Positions 15,098 through 23,120 of a stretch of DNA of 24,518 bases are shown here, in pieces; positions within the stretch are counted from its first letter, which is position 1; every line of letters starts with the position of its first letter. Origin of the DNA: JAAEUB01 sp964550345. GTDB lineage: Bacteria; Pseudomonadota; Alphaproteobacteria; Rhodobacterales; Rhodobacteraceae. The notes under the pieces were generated by a model that saw nothing but the letters and a program-made list of their open reading frames with translations, was not told the origin of the DNA and searched no databases. Location of the stretch: positions 1 to 24,518 of the forward strand of contig CAZJYZ010000051.1 in assembly GCA_964550345.1 (NCBI GenBank), written 5' to 3'. Both the position numbers and the translations under genes were made by a program.

Positions 15098-16279
15098 ATG
15101 AATGGCGCAGATACTGCCTGGATAATTGTCGCAACCGCCTTGGTGCTATTCATGAGCTTGCCGGGGCTTGCTTTGTTTTACGGCGGTCTGGTGCGCGCAC
15201 GTAACGTTCTGAGCGTGTTCATGCATGTTTATGCGATCGCGTGTCTGATGTCTGTCCTTTGGCTGGCCTTTGGCTATTCCATTGCATTCGGAGGTGGGGA
15301 GAGCGGGTTCTTTGGCGGTTTTGACAAGGCATTCCTAAACAATGTCACAGCTGACAGCCTGAGCGGAACCTTACCCGAAGTGCTGTTTTTTGCCTTTCAG
15401 ATGACCTTTGCGATCATCACCCCGGCATTGATTGCCGGTGCCTATGTTGAGCGGGTTGGATTTGGCTTTGTATTACTGTTTTCCGGCCTGTGGATGCTTT
15501 TGGTCTATGCACCGGTCGTGCACTGGATCTGGGGCGGCGGTTTTCTGGCCGATGGCGGCATGTTTGGCGCGGTTGGGGTCAAGGATTTTGCCGGCGGCAT
15601 CGTCGTGCATGAAACGGCTGGGATAGCGGCCCTGATGGTGGCAATCTTTCTGGGACCACGCAAGAACCGCACCACCCCGCCACACAACCCGGGCTTTGTG
15701 ATGATCGGGGCGGGCATGCTGTGGGTTGGCTGGTTCGGCTTCAACGGCGGTAGCCAGTTGGCGGCAGATGGCGGCGCGGCCATGGCCCTGACCGTGACCC
15801 ATATTTCGGCAGCGACCGCGTCATTGACTTGGGCTCTTTGGGAGCGGATTAAATACGGCAAAGCATCTCTGGTCGGTCTGGTTACGGGCACAATTGCCGG
15901 ATTGGCGTCTATCACGCCCGCCTCAGGCTTTGTCGGCCCGTTAGAGGCTTTGCTGATAGGTGCAGTGGCGGGTGTGTTGTGTCAGGAGGCCGTGGTGCTG
16001 ATCCGTAACCGTCTGAAAATTGACGACACGCTGGACGTTTTCGCCGTGCACGGTGTTGGCGGTATTTTCGGCACCATCATGATCGCCGCCTTCGGACATG
16101 GCAGCTGGTTTGCGCAACTTGGCGGGCTGGCCGTGGTTGGAGTGTTCACAATCGTCGTGACCTTTATATTGATCAAACTGGTCGCCTTGATCACACCGCT
16201 GCGGGTGGATCTGGAAACCGAAGTGAACGGCCTTGATCTGAGCGTGCATGGTGAACGCGCCTACGACATCAGTTCCTGA
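15098..16279 (+). CDS. amtB: Ammonium transporter AmtB
   Basis: Trimeric ammonium channel of the Amt/Rh family in the inner membrane. Read from the ATG at 15098 it has 393 residues and about eleven membrane segments. Visible key residues are LPGLALFYGGLVRARN (21-36), the gate phenylalanines F105 and F215, D163 in KDFAGG, and the pore twin histidines H171 and H318. The cytoplasmic tail ends in GLDLSVHGERAY, the region that PII proteins contact. The frame is open upstream to 14813 inside pncC, but GGGAG eight bases before 15098 and the family N-terminus fix the start. No cleavable signal peptide is evident. The usual partner glnK is not adjacent. After H171 the sequence is HETAG rather than the common HINAG. 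Confidence 0.95.
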   Translation: MNGADTAWIIVATALVLFMSLPGLALFYGGLVRARNVLSVFMHVYAIACLMSVLWLAFGYSIAFGGGESGFFGGFDKAFLNNVTADSLSGTLPEVLFFAFQMTFAIITPALIAGAYVERVGFGFVLLFSGLWMLLVYAPVVHWIWGGGFLADGGMFGAVGVKDFAGGIVVHETAGIAALMVAIFLGPRKNRTTPPHNPGFVMIGAGMLWVGWFGFNGGSQLAADGGAAMALTVTHISAATASLTWALWERIKYGKASLVGLVTGTIAGLASITPASGFVGPLEALLIGAVAGVLCQEAVVLIRNRLKIDDTLDVFAVHGVGGIFGTIMIAAFGHGSWFAQLGGLAVVGVFTIVVTFILIKLVALITPLRVDLETEVNGLDLSVHGERAYDISS

Positions 16280-16306
16280 GCAGAACCGCCGGGCGCTCCC
16301 CAAAAT

Positions 16307-17629
16307 TCACCCTTCGTCGGGCGGGAATATCAGCGGCAACAGGCGTTGCAGGTCTAGCCCTTGCATGTCGTTAAGTACTTGCCACAAGGCCTCCGCCCTG
16401 CCCGCCCCCAAAAGCACCTCGGCTTTATGCAGGAGCTTATTGCGGCGTGTCTCCAGGGTGATTGTTGCATCAAGGTCGAATTTTGATTGCAGGGTCTCGC
16501 CTGTCGACAGTTTGATAACGACGAACGCTGCGGTTTCCGGGATCCGGTCTGTGGCCTGAACCCGGACTTTTGCTGCCAGCGCGCACAGGCCGGGGTCGCG
16601 CGCGGTATCCTGACTGAAAACACTCAGGGCGGTGGTGTCGATACCATTCAGCACCATCGCAGCAAGATGCGCATAGCTGAATTTAACCTCGAGCCCGGTT
16701 TTGGGTTCAACGATGTTGCAGACATTCATCCAGCGATTATGGGTATTTACCGTAATTTCTACGATATCTTTTGGGGAAGTATCCGAGGCCAGTTGGGAAA
16801 GTGCTTCGATCATGGCGTGGGTGCCATGGCAGCATGCGTGAAACTTATGGCTGACATGCTCCATCAGCCAGTCTTGCCCGAGATTATCGAATGCGTCTTC
16901 ATTGGCGGCCCCCGAATGGGTGGCGCCAAATCCTATGGGTCCATCAATGGCGGCGGGACTCGCAACAAAGCCTTTGGCGGCCAAGCTGGCGGCTACCACC
17001 CCGGCTTCGGCAGCCATACCGGCGTGGTAAGGCTTGGCCATTGTGCCGAACTGCGCCTTCAGCCCTGCCGCGCGCGAAGCAGTCAGGGCCAGGGCATTCA
17101 CGGTTTCAGCCCTGGAAAGCCCCATTAAACGCGCGGTCGCAACACAGGCGCCAAATGCCCCTGCCGTGGAGGTCTGGTGAAAGCCGATCTGGTAGTGCCC
17201 GCGCCCCAGCCACAGACCAAACCTCACGGAAGCCTCGGCCCCGGTCAAGGCGGCGTCCAGCATTTCCTTCCCAGACCGACCCTTTGCCTGCGCCACAGCC
17301 AGTGCTGCCGGAAAAATCGCCACGGATGGATGGCCGATATGGGCAAAATGTGTGTCATCATAATCCAGCGCGTGGCTGGTCGTCCCGTTTACCAAAGCAG
17401 CGGCGCGAGCGGGAAACAGCCCGGACGCGCCGAATATACCTGCCTGCCCCTGCCCGCCTTCTTCTATGGCGCTGGCGCGCAGAATTTGCGCCACGGGTTC
17501 CGCCTGCCCGGCAAGTGCTGCCGCACACCAGTCAAGCAGTGACAGGCGCATGATTTCACGGGCCGGGTCAGCCTTGTTACTCAGACTGGAATGCGTAAAT
17601 TCTGCAAGGACCTCCGCCATTTCTTTCAT
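16307..17629 (-). CDS. MmgE/PrpD family protein
   Basis: A 440-residue member of the MmgE/PrpD fold, which includes 2-methylcitrate dehydratase and cis-aconitate decarboxylase. Supporting segments are ALVNGTTSHALDYDDTHF (77-94) with the conserved Asp-Asp, GHPSV shortly after, FHQTSTAGAFGA in the middle, and KFHACCHGTHAMIEA further on. No prpB, prpC or other propionate gene is nearby, so the substrate is unknown and a prpD label would not be justified. Its ATG overlaps the stop of the phosphoesterase-fold gene by four bases, so the two are made together. It converges on amtB with 27 bp between the stops. Confidence 0.9.
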   Translation of the reverse strand: MKEMAEVLAEFTHSSLSNKADPAREIMRLSLLDWCAAALAGQAEPVAQILRASAIEEGGQGQAGIFGASGLFPARAAALVNGTTSHALDYDDTHFAHIGHPSVAIFPAALAVAQAKGRSGKEMLDAALTGAEASVRFGLWLGRGHYQIGFHQTSTAGAFGACVATARLMGLSRAETVNALALTASRAAGLKAQFGTMAKPYHAGMAAEAGVVAASLAAKGFVASPAAIDGPIGFGATHSGAANEDAFDNLGQDWLMEHVSHKFHACCHGTHAMIEALSQLASDTSPKDIVEITVNTHNRWMNVCNIVEPKTGLEVKFSYAHLAAMVLNGIDTTALSVFSQDTARDPGLCALAAKVRVQATDRIPETAAFVVIKLSTGETLQSKFDLDATITLETRRNKLLHKAEVLLGAGRAEALWQVLNDMQGLDLQRLLPLIFPPDEG

Positions 17630-18426
17630 CCCCGCATCTCCTTTGGTAAGACATCTTCGCTGGGCCAGTAGCCTTTTTCCAGTGCGCGTTCGTACCCTTG
17701 CACCAATCCAGCATGCCGCATCCGGTCGGCGGCCGCAGTGTGGTTATAGGCAAGCCGGTGAAATTGCGCACCAGCAGCCGTCAGGGTTGCAAATCGTGTC
17801 AGGGGGCGCCCGTCATGGGGCGGCATCCCGATTGCTCCGGCGTTAATCCAGTGCACACCTGCCACAACGCGTTCAAACGCCATTCCACAATGCCCCGCTA
17901 TAATACCATCAACAGGCCCCGCGGCGGCCTCAATCGCCGTGATTTCCTGTTGAAACACGCTCTCGGGTGATGAAGGCCAGATAAAGCGCGCAATATCTGT
18001 CAGCCCGCCATGCACCACGGCGTAACGTCTGCCTTCATGGGCAAAAACCGCTAAATCCGGCAGGTCCTGCATCCAGTAGCGCCATGTTGGGTCGACCATC
18101 TGATCGGCGAAGGCAAACCATGGGGCTGATAGCTGATCGCAGGTTGAACCCGGTGTGAAACCGCAACCACAATCCCCTGCCCCGGCGGCTAGAGCGCGTT
18201 CAACATTGCCGGCAGTGATGGCGCAACCGCTGTCCTTCAACGCCTCAAGGGTTGCGACCGGGTCGCCGCCATATGCCACTGCGTCGCCGGTAAAGATTAT
18301 GTGTGATGGGGCAATGCCGCGGCGCGCCATGTCCGCAAACAGAGCCTGAGTGGCTTCAAGGTTCGAGTATGCGCCACCAAACAGGCCAAGTGTACCGTCC
18401 AGACTGCCCAAATCCCAGATCTTCAT
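17626..18426 (-). CDS. Metallophosphoesterase-fold protein with altered metal motifs
   Basis: The 266-residue protein follows the calcineurin-like phosphoesterase motif order: FTGDAVAYGG (45-54), GNVE (73-76), VVHGG (137-141) and GHC (178-180). The first motif, normally DxHGN, reads GAYSN (18-22), so the Asp and His metal ligands are replaced, and the last motif GHTH reads GHCG. A cysteine cluster DCGCGFTPGSTC (85-96) lies in the middle. From memory, related alphaproteobacterial proteins share the GGxYSN form, so this is probably a subfamily and not decay. GGAGG lies six bases before the ATG. It is coupled to the MmgE/PrpD gene. Whether it is a phosphatase, a nucleotide-binding protein or inactive cannot be told. 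Confidence 0.82.
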   Translation of the reverse strand: MKIWDLGSLDGTLGLFGGAYSNLEATQALFADMARRGIAPSHIIFTGDAVAYGGDPVATLEALKDSGCAITAGNVERALAAGAGDCGCGFTPGSTCDQLSAPWFAFADQMVDPTWRYWMQDLPDLAVFAHEGRRYAVVHGGLTDIARFIWPSSPESVFQQEITAIEAAAGPVDGIIAGHCGMAFERVVAGVHWINAGAIGMPPHDGRPLTRFATLTAAGAQFHRLAYNHTAAADRMRHAGLVQGYERALEKGYWPSEDVLPKEMRG

Positions 18427-18437
18427 CTGTGCCTCCC

Positions 18438-18466
18438 TTGAAACAGACGGTGCTGCAGCCCATAAG
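18438..18466 (+). promoter_or_regulatory. Candidate sigma70-type promoter of the CorC-like gene
   Basis: TTGAAA (18438-18443, 5/6 match) and CATAAG (18461-18466, 4/6 match) are separated by 17 bases in the 63-bp divergent gap. Transcription would start near 18473, giving a leader of about 17 bases before the ATG at 18490. Confidence 0.42.
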
Positions 18467-18489
18467 ACTAAGAAAGCAAACGAAAGACA

Positions 18490-19812
18490 ATGGAAATGGA
18501 ACCCGCAAGTAACCTGATTGACACCGCCTTCTGGACCGGAACCGGGGCGATTGCAGCGCTTTTGCTGCTCTCTGCCTTTTTTTCCGGGTCGGAAACTGCC
18601 CTTACAGCGGCGTCACGAGGCAAACTGCGGGCCAAGGCCGACAAAGGTGCGCGCGGGGCACAGCGCGCATTGGACATTACCGAGGATAATGAACGTCTGA
18701 TCGGATCGGTTCTTCTGGGTAATAATCTGGTAAACATACTGGCGGCCTCACTGGCGACGGCGCTATTTACGCGCGTTTTCGGGGACAGTGGCGTGGCATT
18801 GGCAACACTGGTGATGACGTTACTCGTTTTGATCTTCGCCGAAGTGCTGCCGAAAACCTATGCCATTACCCGCCCGGAAGAGGCTGCCTCGCGCGTATCG
18901 TGGATCATTTCCGTGGTCATTTTGGTGTTCTCACCAATTGTCACCATGGTACGTTTCTTAACCCGCGGCATCTTGTTTTTGTTCGGTTTACGCATCGACC
19001 CGGCCAGTCAGGTCTTGGCTGTGCGCGAAGAGATCGCAGGCGCCATCAGCCTTGGTCACAGCGAAGGAGCGGTGGAAAAGGAAGATCGTGACCGCCTGCT
19101 GGGCGCGCTTGATCTGGGCGAACGTAATGTGGATGAGATCATGTTGCACCGCTCTCAGATTGAAATGATCAATGCCGACCTGCCAGCACGCGAAGTTTTG
19201 GAAAAGTGCCTGCAATCAGCCCATACACGTCTGCCACTTTACCGTGGCACGATGGAGAATATTATTGGCGTTATCCACGCCAAAGACCTGTCGCGCGCCA
19301 TGTATGATGTACAGACGCGTGCGATTGACAAAGACGAGAACGATGATCCGTTCGGGCGCTTTGATGTGTTGGCCGTGGCTAACGCACCCTATTTTATTCC
19401 GGACACGACCATGCTGGACGACCAGATGCGCCAGTTTCTGCGTCGCCGGGCACATTTCGCCCTGGTGGTTGATGAATATGGCACCCTGCAGGGTCTGATA
19501 ACGCTTGAGGATATCCTTGAAGAGATCGTCGGTGAAATAACCGACGAATTTGACCCGCTTGATGATATTGAACTGACGCTTGGCGAAGACGGGCATTTGC
19601 TGGTCGAAGGCGGGGTGACAATTCGTGATTTTAACCGTGCCAACGACTGGGACCTGCCAGACGATGAAGCAAATACTCTAGCCGGTCTGGTGATCCACGA
19701 AGCGCAGATGATCCCGGTCGAGGGGCAGGTTTTTTCTTTCCACGGGTATCGCTTTGAAGTTCTTGAACGGCAGGCAAACCGCATCACCCGTCTGAAAATC
19801 CGGCCATTGTAG
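18490..19812 (+). CDS. CNNM/CBS/CorC_HlyC-domain membrane protein
   Basis: A 440-residue inner-membrane protein of the HlyC/CorC (CNNM) family, whose members are linked to Mg2+ or Co2+ efflux and resistance. The CNNM (DUF21) membrane domain spans about 12-190 and shows FFSGSETALTAASR (30-43), NERLIGSVLLGNNLVNI (67-83) and AEVLPKTYA (117-125). A CBS pair follows (about 218-275 and 290-347, with VVDEYGTLQGLITLEDILEE in the second), then the CorC_HlyC domain (362-438). Two ATG codons are possible (18490 and 18496); I kept the first. The ion is not determined; older labels call such proteins hemolysins. It stands alone, divergent from the phosphoesterase gene and convergent with the small Hint gene. 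Confidence 0.92.
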   Translation: MEMEPASNLIDTAFWTGTGAIAALLLLSAFFSGSETALTAASRGKLRAKADKGARGAQRALDITEDNERLIGSVLLGNNLVNILAASLATALFTRVFGDSGVALATLVMTLLVLIFAEVLPKTYAITRPEEAASRVSWIISVVILVFSPIVTMVRFLTRGILFLFGLRIDPASQVLAVREEIAGAISLGHSEGAVEKEDRDRLLGALDLGERNVDEIMLHRSQIEMINADLPAREVLEKCLQSAHTRLPLYRGTMENIIGVIHAKDLSRAMYDVQTRAIDKDENDDPFGRFDVLAVANAPYFIPDTTMLDDQMRQFLRRRAHFALVVDEYGTLQGLITLEDILEEIVGEITDEFDPLDDIELTLGEDGHLLVEGGVTIRDFNRANDWDLPDDEANTLAGLVIHEAQMIPVEGQVFSFHGYRFEVLERQANRITRLKIRPL

Positions 19813-19831
19813 CGTTCAGGCGCAGTTTCAA

Positions 19832-19860
19832 GCGTGGTTTCGTTGCATTCAAAACCACGC
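19832..19860. terminator. 9-bp inverted repeat between convergent genes
   Basis: GCGTGGTTT (19832-19840) pairs perfectly with AAACCACGC (19852-19860) around an 11-base loop. It starts 20 bp after the stop of the CorC-like gene and covers the stop codon (19849-19851) of the small Hint gene. Neither strand has a strong T-run after it, so it is a candidate bidirectional terminator or 3'-end structure and not a proven one. Confidence 0.42.
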
Positions 19861-20625
19861 CAAAGGGCATTTGTCACTTAACCGCCCTGAACAATCCGCG
19901 CCGTTGCACATCCAGGTGCGCACCTCTTTGCGGTTCAATACAGGCAAGGTACGGGCATAGGCGGCACGCCCATGTTCGTACCGCAATTGGGGCACATATG
20001 CGTCAATGCTGGTGGCAAGCGCCCATTTGTTTTGGCGCAACGCGCCCATGTCGGGCACCATGCTTTCCGTCCAAATTCCATCTGCTTTGATGATTTCCAC
20101 ACGGTCGAACAATAGCTGCACCCAGTTAACCGCATAGCGCTGGCGGGCTTCTGTAATGCCGCAAAATTGAACCAGATCACTGGCCTGCACCAATACCTCG
20201 TTGCTATTGAACAGAAGATCATTTTGCCCATTGCGTAAAAGTAAATGTTGGCCGGGGGCAAACATCAGGTTCCGGCCAGTGTGGGACACCGTCGCGAATT
20301 CCGCGCCAAGCCGGATCGGCGCGTCACCTTCTGTATTCGTGTAATGGCACAGGTCACGACCAGCCCACAAAACGGGGCGAAACCCGTGCTTCAGGGTCAT
20401 CACCCGATGAGATGTGGTAATATCCTTTGCGGCAACCGGACCAGACTCGGTCTCGATCAATATGTCCGGGGCGAAACCACTTTGACGAAAATCTTTGGTG
20501 CGCGAATAGGACAGCATGCGTCTTTGCGCCGAGGCTTTTTGGCTTTCATGCATATCAGGGTCAAAACCCAGGCCAATATCTGCCTCTTCAACCGGATCAT
20601 TGTATGAACTTCCAAACCGCAACAT
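19849..20625 (-). CDS. Hint-domain-like protein without the nucleophilic cysteine
   Basis: A 258-residue protein resembling the Hint (Hedgehog/intein) module common in Roseobacter genomes. The Hint start, usually CFxPGTxI, reads GFAPDILIET (50-59), so Gly50 replaces the catalytic Cys. The block with the conserved His is MFAPGQHLLLR (121-131, H127), and the segment FDRVEIIKADGIWTES (173-188) matches FDHHEVVLSNGAWTES of the neighbouring RTX-Hint protein. With no Cys or Ser at position 1 (the residue before it is Ser49), self-cleavage is unlikely. There is no signal peptide or RTX repeat. The C-terminus is Cys-rich (C240, C245, C253). It lies 334 bp downstream of the RTX-Hint gene on the same strand, so separate expression is possible. 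The function is unknown. Confidence 0.8.
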   Translation of the reverse strand: MLRFGSSYNDPVEEADIGLGFDPDMHESQKASAQRRMLSYSRTKDFRQSGFAPDILIETESGPVAAKDITTSHRVMTLKHGFRPVLWAGRDLCHYTNTEGDAPIRLGAEFATVSHTGRNLMFAPGQHLLLRNGQNDLLFNSNEVLVQASDLVQFCGITEARQRYAVNWVQLLFDRVEIIKADGIWTESMVPDMGALRQNKWALATSIDAYVPQLRYEHGRAAYARTLPVLNRKEVRTWMCNGADCSGRLSDKCPLAWF

Positions 20626-20959
20626 GCCTCACCCACAAGCCAAACTGTATACCTATCAAATTAGCGGCAGAAGATGCCTGATTGATGAACGTGCCGGTGA
20701 AATTCAATCAAGCCTTCAAGATAAATTTTAGGTAAACAGGCGTGCGCGTCGCCCTGCATGATTTTCTTGGATACAAATACCAAAAGCCGGCACACTTTCG
20801 TGAACCGGCTTACCGTTCAGGACCACCTTGTCCTTAGGGTTGGTATGATGCGCACAGCATGCCTGCGTTCATCAGCTGCATATTCCTGTGCCACCCGCCC
20901 TTTGGGTTGAAAGAGCCGGTGACGGCCTTCACAAAAGCGACACGCTAAAACTCAAGTGC
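20626..20959. other. Intergenic region between the two Hint genes
   Basis: No gene could be supported. The only clear structure is the stem-loop at 20784-20811. The remainder could contain a promoter for the small Hint gene, but no hexamer pair stood out. Confidence 0.4.
20784..20811 (-). terminator. Probable terminator of the RTX-Hint gene
   Basis: AAGCCGG (20784-20790) pairs with CCGGCTT (20805-20811), and a 3-bp inner stem (CAC/GTG, 20793-20802) sits inside. Read leftwards the stem ends in GGCTTTTGG, a short T-run. It lies about 150 bp beyond the RTX-Hint stop and separates that gene from the small Hint gene. Confidence 0.42.
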
Positions 20960-22807
20960 TTAACTGATCAGGATTTTCGCTTCGTGCTTTTTCAGGGTTC
21001 GGCGCGCCGAGGCATAATCTTCTACCCCTTCAGCCTTTTCAAGTTCCGGGAAAAGCTCGAATATTTCTGAGCGTTGCGCATTCCCGATACCCTTCAGCGA
21101 ATAGTCACCGGGCTGAAAACTCTCGGTCCAGGCGCCGTTTGAAAGCACAACTTCGTGGTGATCGAACATGAAGTGAATATAGGACGTACCCATCGTGTCC
21201 ACCTTCTGAATACCTTTGTTATCCACAAGATGTTTCGCAGCCACCAGCACTTCACGCTCTTCGAAATACAGCGCCGTGCGGTCATTTGCGACCAGAACAC
21301 GGTGGTTCGGGCTGACCAGAACATCACGTTCAGGCAGACCGTTACCCAGACTACCGGCCTGAATAAGGATCGGCTTGAGGTGTTGATTGGCGGCAAAGTC
21401 TTTCCAGCCCATCTGTTTGGCCCCGACCCAGCGGATTTCCTGAATGCCATTGTCGCGGGTGATGATACGGTCGCCTTCGCGCAGCTCTTCTACCAGTCGT
21501 TCTCCTTTGGGGGTGGCAATCATCGTGCCCGGCGTGAAACAGGGGATGATCTCTTCTATCTCCTCAAAGTCCAACGTGCCAGTGACATTGCCCAGATCAT
21601 CATAGTAGGTGACATATCCGTCATAGCCATTGCCATTTGAATCCGGACCCGTCTGGGTCACCACCAGTGACCCACCCGGAGGGGTGGAGCCGCGCAGATC
21701 AAGTACATCCCAGTCAACACCCGCAGCACCGCCGTCAACATCATCACCGGCATTTAGGTTGACAAAGGTGTCTTCGTCCGCGCCGCCACGCAGGGTGTCG
21801 TTACCAGCCCCGCCGTCAATCGTGTCATTGTCGATGCCACCATCAATGAAATCATCGCCTGCATCACCAAATAGTACGTCATTGTCGTCCTGCCCATAAA
21901 TTGTGTCGTTGCCATTGCCGCCGTGGATCACATCAATACCGTTATTGGGTACTGGATCCGGGATCGGGTAGATATCACCGGGTTGGTCCACATCCGGGAT
22001 GTTGAACGGATCGGTGCCCGGCCCCATGCCACCCCAGATTTCATCGTCACCGGTGCCGCCGTCAATTGTATCGGAGCCATGGCCACCGACGATAAAGTCA
22101 TTATCCGCGCCGCCGTCGATCATGTCGTCGTCCAGGCCGCCATCTATCGTATCTTCGCCGGTGCCACCGGTAATAATGTCCTGATCGTCGCCCGTGGTGA
22201 TGGTGTCATCACCAGCTCCGCCATGTACGGTATCGCGGTCATCAAAAGGGTCCGCATCCGGAGGCGTAACGCCCGGCCAGCCATAGTCAGACGCGGGCGC
22301 CGAACCGGATGTATCAATATCGTCATCCCCGTCACCGGCATATACAGTGTCCGAGCCATCGCCTGACCGGATAATATCATCGTTCGGGCCCTCACCCGGC
22401 AGAATTTCATCCAGATGGTCCACCATGTCGCCATGGGGGTCTCCGGTATAATCATAGTCTATCAGATCGTCGCCGGGTGTGCCCTGCACGATGCCGTCCA
22501 GCACCGACTGGTCCCCAACGGTTACCACGCAATCAGCGCTAGCCGTGTTACCTTCACTATCGACGATCGTGTATGATATCGTGTCCGTACCCTGGTACCC
22601 GGGATTGGGGTGATAGGTAATGGTTCCGTCCGGGTTTATCTCGCACCAGCCATTGGTGGCCGATGGGACTCCGTATACTTGGATTGAATCGCCTTCAGGG
22701 TCACTGTCATTTGCCAATACGTCGATTATGACCGAGCTATTTTCATCCGTGCTCGCGGTATCGTCCACTGCAATAGGCGGCTTGTTGTCATTAATAGATC
22801 CAGACAT
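20960..22807 (-). CDS. Ig-like/RTX repeat protein with C-terminal Hint domain
   Basis: A very acidic 615-residue protein in three parts. Residues 10-97 form a cadherin/Ig-like bacterial domain beginning PPIAVDDTASTDENSS and containing DVLANDSDPEGD. Residues about 106-365 hold many glycine-aspartate RTX repeats (such as GGAGDDTI and GGTGEDTI) that bind calcium. Residues 422-565 form a Hint domain with C423 in CFTPGTMIAT, H502 in VSPNHRVLV, and WTES at 560-563. There is no N-terminal signal peptide; RTX proteins are typically exported by type I secretion, but no ABC or membrane-fusion partner gene is in the window. A textbook AAGGAG lies seven bases before the ATG. The Hint residues look active, so self-processing or anchoring is possible. 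Its biological role is unknown. Confidence 0.9.
   Translation of the reverse strand: MSGSINDNKPPIAVDDTASTDENSSVIIDVLANDSDPEGDSIQVYGVPSATNGWCEINPDGTITYHPNPGYQGTDTISYTIVDSEGNTASADCVVTVGDQSVLDGIVQGTPGDDLIDYDYTGDPHGDMVDHLDEILPGEGPNDDIIRSGDGSDTVYAGDGDDDIDTSGSAPASDYGWPGVTPPDADPFDDRDTVHGGAGDDTITTGDDQDIITGGTGEDTIDGGLDDDMIDGGADNDFIVGGHGSDTIDGGTGDDEIWGGMGPGTDPFNIPDVDQPGDIYPIPDPVPNNGIDVIHGGNGNDTIYGQDDNDVLFGDAGDDFIDGGIDNDTIDGGAGNDTLRGGADEDTFVNLNAGDDVDGGAAGVDWDVLDLRGSTPPGGSLVVTQTGPDSNGNGYDGYVTYYDDLGNVTGTLDFEEIEEIIPCFTPGTMIATPKGERLVEELREGDRIITRDNGIQEIRWVGAKQMGWKDFAANQHLKPILIQAGSLGNGLPERDVLVSPNHRVLVANDRTALYFEEREVLVAAKHLVDNKGIQKVDTMGTSYIHFMFDHHEVVLSNGAWTESFQPGDYSLKGIGNAQRSEIFELFPELEKAEGVEDYASARRTLKKHEAKILIS
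21700..22500 (-). repeat. RTX calcium-binding repeat region
   Basis: Within the RTX-Hint gene, tandem nonapeptide-like units of the form GGxGxDxxx recur, for example GGAGDDTIT, GGTGEDTID, GGADNDFIV, GGTGDDEIW, GGNGNDTIY and GGAGNDTLR. Two proline- and aspartate-rich spacers (about residues 168-188 and 262-290) interrupt them. Confidence 0.85.
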
Positions 22808-23120
22808 TACCGGACTCCTTTTTTATAAATACAGCAACGCTCGGATAGTGTCCCAGATGTCGCGCTAATTGATATGAACGTTTCTTGGCGGCTTAATTTC
22901 CGCCTGGCAGCACTCGTTGTTATGGAAGATGGTTCAGATGCAACCGCCGCCCTCGCCTGCATAGCGGCATGGTAATTTTCGCATCCTGGCAGCCTGGCTT
23001 TCAGTCGCATTTGGCGATCCTTCATCATCCATTCACTCACACCCTTCCAAAAGCGATACCGGACCACGGTTTCGCCGCATGAAACGGACGTCTGTTTTCT
23101 TGAACCGAGGAGAGAGGACC

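Noticed and set aside
16286..16324. CCGCC/GGCGG inverted repeat between amtB and the MmgE/PrpD gene as a terminator
   Set aside because: Only five base pairs around a long loop and no T-run.
21700..22500. Repeats in the RTX region as a CRISPR array
   Set aside because: The repeats encode in-frame GGxGxD units with variable DNA and no constant spacers.
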